Source of the DNA: JAGMES01 sp023128035
GTDB lineage: Bacteria > Bacillota > Halanaerobiia > DY22613
Assembly (NCBI GenBank): GCA_030627905.1
Contig: DAOVRZ010000064.1
Span: 1 to 32,543, forward strand
Length of the DNA: 32,543 nucleotides
Direction of reading: 5' to 3'
Shown here: positions 7,761 through 15,957 of the stretch, piece by piece
Numbering within the stretch: the stretch's first letter is position 1
Layout: the number at the start of each line of letters is the position of its first letter
The notes under the pieces: model-generated
Databases searched by the model: none
Told to the model about the DNA's origin: nothing
The model's input: the letters and a program-made list of their open reading frames with translations, nothing else
Made by a program: the position numbers and the translations under genes

Positions 7761-9134
7761 ATGAATATTTCAAAAGAACAATTAATTTTATTTTCGGCTG
7801 AGCAAGATAATATTTTGCCACTGACCTCGGCTTGTAATGTAAAATGTATTTTCTGTAGTCATTATCAGAACCCCTCTGGAGTAGAGATTTATGGAATTAG
7901 TCATAGAACTATGGAAGAGATTGATTTAATTTTAGAGTTTATCGATCCGAATAGAAAAATAGTCATTGGTGAATCTGTGACTCGGATTATGGAGGGAGAA
8001 CCTTTTTTGCATCCTGAGATTGGTGCTATTCTTGCTAAAATTCGTGAAAAATTTCCGACAACACTGATACAGATCACTACAAACGGTACACTTTTGACTG
8101 ATGAGATCCTTGATTTGCTCACTCAATTAGGAAGGATTGAGTTATGTATATCTTTAAACAGTGTAACTTGTGAAGGAAGGCTGAAGTTAATGGGGGATTC
8201 TGGAAAAGAAGTTTGGCGAGCAATTCCTAAACTACATCAATTGAAGATTCCTTTTCAAGGTAGTATTGTAGCGATGCCATGGATTGTAGGTTGGGGAGAT
8301 CTTGAAGAGACGATTTTTTATCTGGATCAACATCATGCTGAAACAATTCGGATTTTTATGCCCGGGTTTACGAAAAAGGCTCATAAGGAACTGGTTTTCA
8401 ATTCTGACTTACCTAAAGAGTTATTGAAACGGGTAGATCTGTGGCGAGAAAAATGTCTTACACCTTTGATTGTAGAACCTGCTTTTCTGAATGATTTACG
8501 AGCACAGGTGGATGGGATTATAAAAAATTCTCCTGCTGAGAGCGCTGGAGTTCGAAGAGGGGATGAGATCTTCAAAATTGGAGATAAAAATCCTTTTTCT
8601 CGTGTTGATGCTTTTCATTCTTTAATTAAGTCTGGTCAAGAAGAGTTAGTGGTTTTACGCAATAATCAAAGTGCATTTCCACACAAAATCTGTCTAACTC
8701 TTGACAAAGAGCCAGGAGATAGATCAGGAATGGTTTTTGCTTATGATTTACATCCGATTATTTATGAAGAGGTTTTTAAAGTGATTTTGCAAAGAGGGGT
8801 TAAGAAACCTTTATTGATGGCATCTACTTTGGCCACTCCACTAATTCGTCATCTTGTAGAGAGACTCAATAACAAGATGATAAACGAAGAGGTAAAGGTA
8901 GAGATGGTAGAGGTGAGAAATCGATTTTTTGGTGGGTCGATTATGGCTGGTGGATTACTGGTTATTCAGGATTTTCTTGATCAGTGGGAAGAGTTAACTA
9001 AACGTGATTATGATTTAATTCTGATTCCAAGTATATTTCTTGACCAATGGGGAAGAGATTTAGTTGGGAGAAAAGTTAGTGAATTAGAAGAAAAAATGAA
9101 TATTGAGATTGAAGTAATTGATCTTTTGAGTTAA
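7761..9134 (+). CDS. radical SAM protein with internal PDZ and DUF512-like C-terminus
   Basis: A 457-residue protein. The radical SAM domain is N-terminal, with the cluster motif C25-NVK-C29-IF-C32, a GEP-type glycine motif (MEGEPFLHPEI, 77-87) and ITTNGTLLT. A PDZ domain follows at about 244-315 (VDGIIKNSPAESAGVRRGDEI). The C-terminal part (about 345-457) contains NRFFGGSIMAGGLL, the signature of the DUF512 family. In most DUF512 proteins the PDZ domain is at the N-terminus, before the radical SAM domain, so the order here is unusual. The reaction is unknown. ATG at 7761 has AGGAG seven bases upstream. The gene sits where ydiF lies beside tsaD in Bacillus, and its stop runs straight into an IS-like segment. 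Confidence 0.85.
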   Translation: MNISKEQLILFSAEQDNILPLTSACNVKCIFCSHYQNPSGVEIYGISHRTMEEIDLILEFIDPNRKIVIGESVTRIMEGEPFLHPEIGAILAKIREKFPTTLIQITTNGTLLTDEILDLLTQLGRIELCISLNSVTCEGRLKLMGDSGKEVWRAIPKLHQLKIPFQGSIVAMPWIVGWGDLEETIFYLDQHHAETIRIFMPGFTKKAHKELVFNSDLPKELLKRVDLWREKCLTPLIVEPAFLNDLRAQVDGIIKNSPAESAGVRRGDEIFKIGDKNPFSRVDAFHSLIKSGQEELVVLRNNQSAFPHKICLTLDKEPGDRSGMVFAYDLHPIIYEEVFKVILQRGVKKPLLMASTLATPLIRHLVERLNNKMINEEVKVEMVEVRNRFFGGSIMAGGLLVIQDFLDQWEELTKRDYDLILIPSIFLDQWGRDLVGRKVSELEEKMNIEIEVIDLLS

Positions 9135-9235
9135 GACCCCCACTTCTATAAGTGGTGGGAATTGTTTTTAATCTTCAGTGGGGGTAGAATCTCCTACTGA
9201 AGCCCCGATGTTCAGCTTTAGCTGGACGAGTTCAC
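9135..9235 (+). mobile_element. possible IS200/IS605-type right-end relic or orphan guide-RNA scaffold
   Basis: Three consecutive hairpins fill this stretch: CCCCCACTT/AAGTGGTGGG (9137-9159), CTTCAGT/ACTGAAG with a G-rich/C-rich interior (9173-9202), and GTTCAGC-TTTA-GCTGGAC (9210-9227), ending in GAGTTCAC. This succession of a G/C-rich hairpin, a CTGAAGCCCC block and a short GTTCAG hairpin before TTCAC is what I recall at the right ends of tnpB-bearing IS200/IS605 elements, where it forms the 3' part of the omega-RNA. No tnpA or tnpB gene is attached, so it would be a relic or a stand-alone element. The first hairpin, followed by GTTTTTAAT, may simply serve as terminator of the radical SAM gene. 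Confidence 0.42.
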
Positions 9236-9429
9236 TTGTAATTGAGGGTATAGTGCTTAAAAACAAGGGTAATACTAGGCTTAGTTGGTATATTTTTTCA
9301 TTTTCTGGAATTCTGGATGGTATGGAGTGAAAATACTCAAAAAACGGAGATATCATTTGAAATAAGTCAATAATCAGCTATAATTTCGTTTCAAACCAGA
9401 TATTGGCGATTTAGAACCGTTTTGCTGAC
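9236..9429. other. intergenic stretch with no recognisable feature
   Basis: Between the IS-like segment and the groES promoter I see no convincing gene, repeat or RNA motif. A 62-codon open frame on the minus strand (9356-9168) covers the hairpins and has no ribosome site. Confidence 0.5.
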
Positions 9430-9458
9430 TTGCTTTTAAAATTTCTCTTATGTATTAT
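9430..9458 (+). promoter_or_regulatory. groESL promoter
   Basis: TTGCTT at 9430-9435, a 17-base spacer, TATTAT at 9453-9458. The CIRCE operator starts 15 bases after the -10 box, covering the expected start region. Confidence 0.75.
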
Positions 9459-9472
9459 TAGTAGTGTGAGTG

Positions 9473-9499
9473 TTAGCACTCACTTAAAGTGAGTGCTAA
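9473..9499 (+). promoter_or_regulatory. CIRCE operator (HrcA binding site)
   Basis: A perfect CIRCE element: TTAGCACTC, nine bases, GAGTGCTAA. HrcA binds it and represses chaperonin transcription until heat or misfolded protein occupies GroE. Confidence 0.97.
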
Positions 9500-9559
9500 C
9501 AAAAAAGTTTAAGAAAATATTAAATATATTATCACCCAAATAAAAGGAGGTAGGATTTT

Positions 9560-9847
9560 ATGAACATTAAGCCTTTAGGTGACAGAGTTGTATTGAAAGC
9601 AGTGGAAAGTTTAGAAAAAACTAAAAGTGGTATTGTATTACCTGATTCAGCAAAAGAGAAGCCAATGGAAGCTGAAGTTGTTGCAGTAGGTGAAGGACGC
9701 CAGTTGGATAATGGTGAAAAGGTTGCTCCTGTTGTGAAGATTGGTGACCGTGTTATTTATTCTAAGTATTCTGGATCAGAAGTTAAGGTTGATGGTGAAG
9801 AGTATCTAATCATCAGCGAAAAAGATGTATTAGCAATTGTTGAGTAA
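9560..9847 (+). CDS. groES: GroES co-chaperonin
   Basis: 95 residues, full length. MNIKPLGDRVVLKAVE, the mobile loop EKTKSGIVLPDSAKEKP, and the closing GEEYLIISEKDVLAIVE are standard GroES. The heptameric lid caps the GroEL chamber in the cytoplasm. The ATG follows AAAAGGAGG. First gene of the CIRCE-controlled operon, 47 bases before groEL. Confidence 0.98.
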   Translation: MNIKPLGDRVVLKAVESLEKTKSGIVLPDSAKEKPMEAEVVAVGEGRQLDNGEKVAPVVKIGDRVIYSKYSGSEVKVDGEEYLIISEKDVLAIVE

Positions 9848-9894
9848 TTTTAGTTATTAATTCTATTATATAGATTTGAGGAGGGAAATACATA

Positions 9895-11526
9895 ATGGCA
9901 AAAGAATTAAAGTTTGGTGAAGAAGCTCGTCGTGCATTAGAACGTGGTGTAGACGCTTTGGCGGATGCTGTGAAAGTTACCTTAGGTCCTAAGGGCCGGA
10001 ATGTTGTATTAGAGAAAAGTTTTGGTTCTCCAACTATTACTAATGATGGTGTAACCATTGCTCGTGATATCGAATTAAGTGATCCGTTTGAAAATATGGG
10101 TGCTCAAACTGTTAAAGAAGTTGCTACTAAGACAAATGATGTGGCTGGTGACGGTACAACTACCGCTACTGTTTTAGCTCAAGCAATCTTCAAAGAAGGT
10201 TTGAAAAACGTTGCTGCTGGCGCTAACCCAATGGTAATTAAGCGTGGCGTAGAAAAAGCTGTTAAAGCTGTTGTTGCTAGAATCGGTGAGATTAGTGTAC
10301 CTGTAGAAGATAAAGAAGCTATTGCTCAAGTTGCTTCCATCTCTGCTGCTGATGAAGAAATTGGTCAGTTGATTGCTGAAGCTATGGAAAAAGTAGGAAA
10401 AGACGGAGTTATCTCTGTTGAAGAGTCTAAAACTATGGGTACTGACTTAGATGTAGTTGAAGGTATGCAATTTGATCGTGGTTACCTATCTCCATATATG
10501 GTAACAGATACTGAAACTATGTCTGCTGATTTAAGTGATCCATATATTTTGTTAACTGACAAGAAAATTACTAATATTCAAGAGATTTTACCTCTCTTAG
10601 AGCAGATCGTTCAACAGGGTAAGCCTCTCTTATTGATCGCTGAAGATATAGAGGGAGAAGCTTTAGCAACTTTAGTTGTTAATAAAATCCGTGGTACCTT
10701 CAACTGTGTAGCTGTTAAAGCTCCAGGTTTTGGTGATCGCCGTAAAGCTATGTTAGAAGATATCGCTGTTTTAACTGGTGGTCAAGTGATCTCCGAAGAA
10801 AAAGGTATGAAGCTTGAAACTGCTACCGTTGCTGATTTGGGTACTTGCCGTAAAGTGGCTATTACCAAAGATGATACCACTATAGTTGACGGTGCTGGTT
10901 CTGAGGAAGGTATCAAAGATAGAATTAATCAAATTAAGAAGCAGATGGAATCCTCTACTTCTGAGTTTGATAAAGAAAAATTACAAGAGCGTCTTGCTAA
11001 ATTAGCTGGCGGTGTAGCTGTAATCCAGGTTGGTGCTGCTACTGAAACTGAACTAAAAGAGAAGAAACATCGTATTGAAGATGCACTTTCTGCTACCCGT
11101 GCTGCTGTAGAAGAAGGTTTGGTACCTGGTGGTGGAACTGCACTCTTAAACTGTGTATCAGCTTTAGATGACGTACAATTAGAAGGCGACGAAGCTACTG
11201 GTGTTGATATCATCCGTAAAGCATTAGAAACTCCAGTTCGCTTAATTGCTAACAATGCTGGTTTCGAAGGTTCTGTAATCGTTGAGAAAGTTAAGTCTCA
11301 ATCAGTTGGTGTAGGTTTCAACGCTTACAAAGGTGAATTTGAAGATATGATCAAATCTGGTATCGTTGATCCAGCGAAAGTTACTCGTTCTGCTCTGCAA
11401 AATGCAGCAAGTGCAGCAGCTATGCTGTTGACTACTGAGTGTCTGGTTGTTGAGAACAAGGATGAGAAAGATGCTGGCCCAGCTATGCCTCCAATGGGCG
11501 GCATGGGAATGCCAGGTATGATGTAA
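9895..11526 (+). CDS. groEL: GroEL chaperonin
   Basis: 543 residues, complete. It shows the ATP-binding VTLGPKGRNVVLEKSFGSPTI region, DVAGDGTTTATVLAQ, the apical-domain segment with KAPGFGDRRKAMLEDIA, and the C-terminal Gly-Met-rich tail (GGMGMPGMM). Forms the double-ring folding chamber with GroES. ATG follows GAGGAGGGA. Codon use is regular and rich in preferred codons, as expected for a highly expressed gene. A terminator follows at 11545. Confidence 0.99.
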   Translation: MAKELKFGEEARRALERGVDALADAVKVTLGPKGRNVVLEKSFGSPTITNDGVTIARDIELSDPFENMGAQTVKEVATKTNDVAGDGTTTATVLAQAIFKEGLKNVAAGANPMVIKRGVEKAVKAVVARIGEISVPVEDKEAIAQVASISAADEEIGQLIAEAMEKVGKDGVISVEESKTMGTDLDVVEGMQFDRGYLSPYMVTDTETMSADLSDPYILLTDKKITNIQEILPLLEQIVQQGKPLLLIAEDIEGEALATLVVNKIRGTFNCVAVKAPGFGDRRKAMLEDIAVLTGGQVISEEKGMKLETATVADLGTCRKVAITKDDTTIVDGAGSEEGIKDRINQIKKQMESSTSEFDKEKLQERLAKLAGGVAVIQVGAATETELKEKKHRIEDALSATRAAVEEGLVPGGGTALLNCVSALDDVQLEGDEATGVDIIRKALETPVRLIANNAGFEGSVIVEKVKSQSVGVGFNAYKGEFEDMIKSGIVDPAKVTRSALQNAASAAAMLLTTECLVVENKDEKDAGPAMPPMGGMGMPGMM

Positions 11527-11544
11527 TAAAAGATTAGAATGATA

Positions 11545-11578
11545 AAATCCTTCAGAGTGTTCTCTGGGGGATTTTTTT
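11545..11578 (+). terminator. groESL terminator
   Basis: AAATCC..CAGAG-TGTT-CTCTG..GGATTT hairpin ending in seven T residues. Confidence 0.88.
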
Positions 11579-11663
11579 AATAAAACATAAAAAAAAGAGA
11601 ATTATGTAAAAAGATAAAGAATATATTATTATGAAGTGTAAATTAATTTAAGAAGGAAAATTT

Positions 11664-11975
11664 ATGAAAAGAAGTGTTTTGGTTTTAATTATTGTTATTT
11701 CAATACTTTGTACATCTTTGGCATTTGTATTGTCAAAGGGGTATAGTATCGAGTCTTTTGTAGAAAAAGTAGTGCATCAAAAAAAGCGAAAGCAAACAAG
11801 AACATGGTCTTTTGCTTGGGTAACAAAGTGGCTAACAGAGACGACATATAAAAATATTACTTTTTTACATGATTATGAGTTAGAAGAGATCAAAACAACT
11901 TATACAGAATCAGTTGGTGAATTTCCGAATTATACAAGATACGAAGTTAGAACAGATCATTACCATACATGGTAA
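11664..11975 (+). CDS. small secreted or membrane-anchored protein, unknown
   Basis: A 103-residue protein with an N-terminal basic-hydrophobic segment (MKRSVLVLIIVISILCTSLAF), then a lysine/arginine-rich stretch (VVHQKKRKQTRTW) and an aromatic, Thr/Tyr-rich tail ending YEVRTDHYHTW. I recognise no family. The segment can be a signal peptide or membrane anchor. ATG has AAGGAAA upstream. It lies 17 bases before the secreted leucine-rich-repeat gene, so the two are probably co-transcribed and both exported; a shared surface role is inference only. Confidence 0.65.
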   Translation: MKRSVLVLIIVISILCTSLAFVLSKGYSIESFVEKVVHQKKRKQTRTWSFAWVTKWLTETTYKNITFLHDYELEEIKTTYTESVGEFPNYTRYEVRTDHYHTW

Positions 11976-11992
11976 AAATAAGGAGATGAATT

Positions 11993-12712
11993 ATGAACAA
12001 AAGAATATGCCTAATTGTTTTTTTGCTGTTATTATCTATTAGTATGTCAGGATTTGCAAAAGAGAAGATTGTTTTTAAGGAGGGTATTATTAAAAGTGTC
12101 ATCAGAGCAGAACTTAAAAAAACTCGAGGTGATATTTATCTAGAAGATTTAGAGAGTATAACTAAGTTAAACTTAAATGATTGTGAAATTATTGATTTGA
12201 GTGATCTTTCTAATTGCATAAATTTGAAACATTTAGAAGTGCTTGACTTAATGAAAAACAAGATAGCTAATTTAGATTCTTTGAGTAGTCTTATAAATTT
12301 AAAATTTTTGAGGTTGTGTATGAATCACATAAATGATATTTCTGCAATGAGTAAATTGAGTAATCTGGAGTATTTGCTTTTGGATTTTAATCAGATTGAA
12401 GATTTAAAGCCATTAAGTAATTTAAAAAGTTTAAGTATGTTGGGATTGCAATTCAATCACATTAGTGATATAAGTCCTTTGGCAAAGTTAAATACGCTTA
12501 CGATGTTAGGTTTATCAAGTAATGAAATCTCAGATATAAGTGTACTCGGAAGTTTGATTAATCTAGAAGTTTTGTATTTGGATAATAATAACGTTTCTGA
12601 TATAAGTATATTGAGCAATTTAGTAAATCTAAATAGTTTAGTTTTGATACATAATAATATTTCTGACTATAGTTTTTTGACAGAATTAGACCTTAAAAAA
12701 TTGATAATTTAA
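11993..12712 (+). CDS. secreted leucine-rich-repeat protein (internalin/SDS22-like)
   Basis: A 239-residue protein with a signal peptide (MNKRICLIVFLLLLSISMSGFA) and, after about residue 55, seven to eight tandem 22-residue leucine-rich repeats of the form L..L..L.L..N.ISDIS.L, typical of internalin-type LRR proteins. No LPXTG motif, SLH or other anchor domain is present after the repeats; the protein ends inside a last partial repeat (FLTELDLKKLII). Such proteins bind other proteins outside the cell. Start ATG follows AAGGAGATG. Base composition is more AT-rich than the neighbouring housekeeping genes, compatible with acquired or fast-evolving DNA. Confidence 0.85.
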   Translation: MNKRICLIVFLLLLSISMSGFAKEKIVFKEGIIKSVIRAELKKTRGDIYLEDLESITKLNLNDCEIIDLSDLSNCINLKHLEVLDLMKNKIANLDSLSSLINLKFLRLCMNHINDISAMSKLSNLEYLLLDFNQIEDLKPLSNLKSLSMLGLQFNHISDISPLAKLNTLTMLGLSSNEISDISVLGSLINLEVLYLDNNNVSDISILSNLVNLNSLVLIHNNISDYSFLTELDLKKLII

Positions 12713-12748
12713 TTAGTAAAATTTTTTTATTTTGTGTATTTTTAATGA

Positions 12749-12826
12749 ATTCAGAAGAGAATGTTAGTATATTTTTCAACTATTGCAGAAGTAACAGGCT
12801 TATCAGTTGAGGAAATAAAAGCATAA
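12749..12826 (+). pseudogene. possible relic of an Rpn/PD-(D/E)XK transposase-nuclease C-terminus
   Basis: An open frame of 25 codons after an in-frame TGA encodes MLVYFSTIAEVTGLSVEEIKA at its end, followed by a stop. The I-A-E-V-T-G-L-S-V-E-E-I-K pattern is the usual last helix-turn-helix of Rpn-family (PDDEXK_2) recombination-promoting nucleases. Nothing else of the gene is detectable upstream. The match is short, so this could be coincidence. Confidence 0.35.
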
Positions 12827-12977
12827 TAAAGAAAGAAGATTACTAAATCTCCTAGATTCATTCATGTGAATTGATGTGGATTATTGATCTTCTATAAAGG
12901 AATTAGCTTAAGTTTGTGGAAAATGATAATATAATATTAGTAAGCATAGGTTAAAACGTTAAAGGAGATGAGGTATA

Positions 12978-13964
12978 ATGAAGCAGTTTGATCAGATTCC
13001 ACGAATACCGTTGGCGATAACCCCTACCCCTATTGAAGCGGTTCCACGTTTTTCAAAAGCACTTGGTGGGTCAGAGATTTATATCAAACGTGATGACAAC
13101 ACAGGTCTTGCCTTAGGAGGAAATAAAGCGAGAAAGCTAGAGTATCTATTAGCAGAGGCTGTCGAACAGGGCGCAGATGTGGTTTTAACTGAGGGAGGGT
13201 TACAATCTAATCATGCGCGAATGACAGCGGCAGCTGCGTGTAAGGTTGGAATGAAATCTGTATTGGTGCTTAAAGGGAAAGAGATCAAAGAATATCAAGG
13301 AAACCTTTTATTAGATCGTATCCTTGATGCAGATATAGTATTAGTAGACCCTGATGGACCTTTGACTCGTAGAGAAGCATTGTTGAAGAAAGCAGAGGAG
13401 TTACGAGAAGTTGGAATGAATCCTTATGTGATTCCAACTGGAGGTTCGACGGGTCTTGGTTCGATGGGATATATTCGTTGTGCAAAAGAGATTATTGAAC
13501 AATCTAAGAATTTGGGAGTTGAATTTGACTGGATTGTACATCCAATTGGTTCAGGTGGTACCCAAGCAGGTCTAATAGCTGGTAAAAAGCTTTTTGGAGG
13601 CAGTTTTGAGATTTATGGGATTGCGGCTGATGATGAGGATTTTGAACCAGAAATTTTGAAGATTAGTGAAGAGATTAATCAAATTTTAGATACTAACATA
13701 TCTATTACTTCAGAAGATATTTATTTAAATTATAATTATTTTGGTCCTCAATATGGTGTACCCAGTGATGCGGCTATTGAAGCTGTAAAATTATTGGCAC
13801 GGACTGAAGGGATTATCGTTGGCCCGGTTTATACTGGTAAGGCTCTGGCTGGTATGATTGATTTGATTCATAAAGGAGAGTTTAAAGAAGGAGAAAAAAT
13901 ACTTTTTGTACATACCGGTGGAGCACCAGCACTGTTTGGTGTGGATTTGGTTGATAAACTTTGA
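12978..13964 (+). CDS. D-cysteine desulfhydrase / ACC deaminase family PLP enzyme
   Basis: A 328-residue fold-type II pyridoxal-phosphate enzyme. The PLP lysine is K50 in GGNKARKLEYLL; QSNHARMTAAAA is the substrate-loop block; GSGGTQAGLIAG binds the phosphate; and HTGGAPALFG closes the C-terminus. This pattern is shared by D-cysteine desulfhydrase (DcyD: D-cysteine to pyruvate, H2S and ammonia) and 1-aminocyclopropane-1-carboxylate deaminase. In bacteria without ethylene biology the former, or a general D-amino-acid ammonia-lyase activity, is more likely. ATG follows AAAGGAGATGAGG. It has no obvious operon partner and no clear terminator before the guaA promoter. Confidence 0.88.
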   Translation: MKQFDQIPRIPLAITPTPIEAVPRFSKALGGSEIYIKRDDNTGLALGGNKARKLEYLLAEAVEQGADVVLTEGGLQSNHARMTAAAACKVGMKSVLVLKGKEIKEYQGNLLLDRILDADIVLVDPDGPLTRREALLKKAEELREVGMNPYVIPTGGSTGLGSMGYIRCAKEIIEQSKNLGVEFDWIVHPIGSGGTQAGLIAGKKLFGGSFEIYGIAADDEDFEPEILKISEEINQILDTNISITSEDIYLNYNYFGPQYGVPSDAAIEAVKLLARTEGIIVGPVYTGKALAGMIDLIHKGEFKEGEKILFVHTGGAPALFGVDLVDKL

Positions 13965-13997
13965 TACATATGAAATTGGAGTATTTCGTAAAATATC

Positions 13998-14026
13998 TTG
14001 ACAATAAAGAATACATTTATTATACT
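13998..14026 (+). promoter_or_regulatory. guaA promoter
   Basis: Consensus TTGACA at 13998-14003, 17-base spacer, TATACT at 14021-14026, about 25 bases before the riboswitch. Confidence 0.88.
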
Positions 14027-14049
14027 TAATCTGTTATGTAGTAAAAGTG

Positions 14050-14126
14050 AAACTTCTCGCATAATATCGGGAATTGGCTCGAAAGTTTCTACCAGACAGC
14101 CTTAACTGTCTGACTACGAGAGGGTG
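14050..14126 (+). ncRNA. guanine-class purine riboswitch
   Basis: All three helices of the purine aptamer can be drawn: P1 CTTCTCG/CGAGAGG, P2 TCGGG/CTCGA and P3 CAGACAG/CTGTCTG. The conserved joining sequence GTTTCTACC lies between P2 and P3 and GACTA closes the core. The specificity base (equivalent to C74 of the Bacillus xpt aptamer) is C at 14114, so guanine rather than adenine is the expected ligand. Downstream lies a terminator, fitting an OFF switch for guaA. Confidence 0.92.
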
Positions 14127-14155
14127 GATTTACTATACTTAATTTTAAGGATAGT

Positions 14156-14198
14156 AGTCTCCAGATCCTTCATTGATCTGAAGACTTTTTATTTTTTT
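14156..14198 (+). terminator. riboswitch-controlled terminator ahead of guaA
   Basis: AGTCT..CAGATC/GATCTG..AGACT stem with a seven-base loop, followed by TTTT-A-TTTTTTT. It is expected to form when guanine is bound; the upstream TACTATACTTAA..ATAGTAGT segment could form the alternative pairing. Confidence 0.85.
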
Positions 14199-14254
14199 AA
14201 TAGATGTTTTGATAAATGATAGGGTTATACTAAGAAGGTAAAGGAGTGAATCAG

Positions 14255-15793
14255 ATGAAGAAAGAGCAAACAATTCTTGTAATGGACTTTGGAGCCCAGT
14301 ATGCACAGTTAATTGCTCGACGGGTACGTGAGTGTAGTGTATATTCTGTAATTCGTCCGTATAGTATTTCTGTTGAAGAGATTAAAGCATTAAATCCAAC
14401 TGGAATTATCTTTTCTGGGGGACCACGTAGTGTTTATGCAGAAGGTGCTCCAAGAATTGATTCAGAAATTTTTGAGTTGGGTATTCCAATTCTTGGAATT
14501 TGTTATGGTATGCAAATTATGGCATATACGCTAAATGGTAAGGTTGAGCGTGCTGATCAGAGAGAATATGGGAAAGCTGAATTGACAGTTACTGAAGCAA
14601 AGGGAATTTTTACTGATCTTGGCCCTGAGATAACTGTTTGGATGAGTCATGGAGATCATGTTCTCGAATTACCAGAAGGTTTTGTAACTGCAGCAAAAAC
14701 CAGTAATACTCCAAATGCTGCTATGGCAAATCATGAACGTAAGTTTTATGGTGTTCAATTCCATCCTGAAGTTGTTCATACACATAAAGGTATGGAAATT
14801 ATTCGCAATTTCTTGTTTGAAGTCTGTGAATGTAAAGGTGATTGGACTGCAAGTAACTTTATTGACGAAAAGGTTAAAGAGATTCGTGAGCAAGTTGGTG
14901 ATTCAAAAGTAATTTGTGGACTTTCTGGTGGTGTAGATTCTTCTGTAGCAGCAGCACTAGTACATAAAGCTATTGGTGATCAGTTAACTTGTATTTTTGT
15001 TAATCATGGCTTTTTACGTAAAGGTGAGGCTGAACAGGTTCGCCAAACATTTCAGGAACAATTTGATATAAACCTGATATATGCAGATGTTAGCGAAAGA
15101 TTTATTAGTATGTTAAAAGGTATAACAGAGCCAGAAGAAAAACGGAAGTTAATTGGAAATGAATTTGTTCGTGTATTTGAGGAAGAGGAACAAAAAATTG
15201 GTGATGCGAAATTCTTAGTTCAGGGAACTCTTTATTCTGATCTTATCGAAAGTGGAACTAAAACAGCAGCTAAGATCAAAACTCATCATAATGTAGGTGG
15301 ATTACCTGAAGATATGGAATTTGAGTTGGTTGAGCCATTTAGGATGCTCTTCAAAGATGAGGTAAGAAATATTGGTAAAGCTTTAGATTTGCCTGATGAG
15401 ATCGTATGGAGACAACCTTTCCCCGGGCCAGGCCTGGCCATCCGAATCATCGGAGAAGTCAATCATCAAAATATTGAAATTCTACAGAATGCAGATGCTA
15501 TCGTAACAGAAGAGGTTCATGTTGCTGGTTTGACCAGAGAGATATGGCAGTCATTCGCCATTTTACCTGCTAACTTAAGAAGTGTAGGGGTTATGGGTGA
15601 TGAAAGAACTTATGCTTTCCCAATAGTAATCCGTGCGGTTAAATCAGAAGATGCGATGACAGCAGACTGGGTACGCTTCCCATATGAGGTTTTAGAAAAG
15701 ATTTCTACAAGGATTACTAATGAAGTTGAACATGTCAATCGGGTTGTTTATGATATTACTTCTAAGCCACCTGCAACAATTGAATGGGAATAG
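14255..15793 (+). CDS. guaA: GMP synthase (glutamine-hydrolysing)
   Basis: 512 residues from the ATG at 14255, eight bases after AGGAG (a GTG nine bases upstream lies inside the ribosome site). The N-terminal class I glutamine amidotransferase domain shows the nucleophile in LGICYGMQIM and the His-Glu pair in QFHPEVVHT. The ATP-pyrophosphatase P-loop is LSGGVDSSVAAAL, and the dimerisation domain carries PFPGPGLAIRI and the terminal KPPATIEWE. It converts XMP to GMP using glutamine and ATP. Regulation by the guanine riboswitch upstream gives product feedback. Confidence 0.98.
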   Translation: MKKEQTILVMDFGAQYAQLIARRVRECSVYSVIRPYSISVEEIKALNPTGIIFSGGPRSVYAEGAPRIDSEIFELGIPILGICYGMQIMAYTLNGKVERADQREYGKAELTVTEAKGIFTDLGPEITVWMSHGDHVLELPEGFVTAAKTSNTPNAAMANHERKFYGVQFHPEVVHTHKGMEIIRNFLFEVCECKGDWTASNFIDEKVKEIREQVGDSKVICGLSGGVDSSVAAALVHKAIGDQLTCIFVNHGFLRKGEAEQVRQTFQEQFDINLIYADVSERFISMLKGITEPEEKRKLIGNEFVRVFEEEEQKIGDAKFLVQGTLYSDLIESGTKTAAKIKTHHNVGGLPEDMEFELVEPFRMLFKDEVRNIGKALDLPDEIVWRQPFPGPGLAIRIIGEVNHQNIEILQNADAIVTEEVHVAGLTREIWQSFAILPANLRSVGVMGDERTYAFPIVIRAVKSEDAMTADWVRFPYEVLEKISTRITNEVEHVNRVVYDITSKPPATIEWE

Positions 15794-15805
15794 TATCAAG
15801 AAAAG

Positions 15806-15838
15806 GGTTTCAAAACTATATGTTTTGAAGCCATTTTT
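15806..15838 (+). terminator. guaA terminator
   Basis: GGTTTCAAAAC/GTTTTGAAGCC 11-bp stem (one G-T pair) with a five-base loop, followed by ATTTTTGCTTTTT. It separates guaA from the gamma-glutamyl cluster. Confidence 0.85.
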
Positions 15839-15957
15839 GCTTTTTGCGAAAAAATGATGAGAAATAAGAGAATAAATAGGAAAGAGAGAATGAATGATGA
15901 ATTAAATATATAAGTTAATTAAATATTCGTAAATTTCTTATTTCTGGGGGGAGAAAA

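Noticed and set aside
10929..11255. 108-codon minus-strand frame inside groEL
   Set aside because: Shadow of a highly conserved coding gene; serine/threonine-rich nonsense composition.
15839..15957. Promoter for the gamma-glutamyl cluster
   Set aside because: A promoter must lie here because a terminator precedes it, but I could not find a convincing -35/-10 pair; an alternative sigma factor or activator-dependent promoter is possible.
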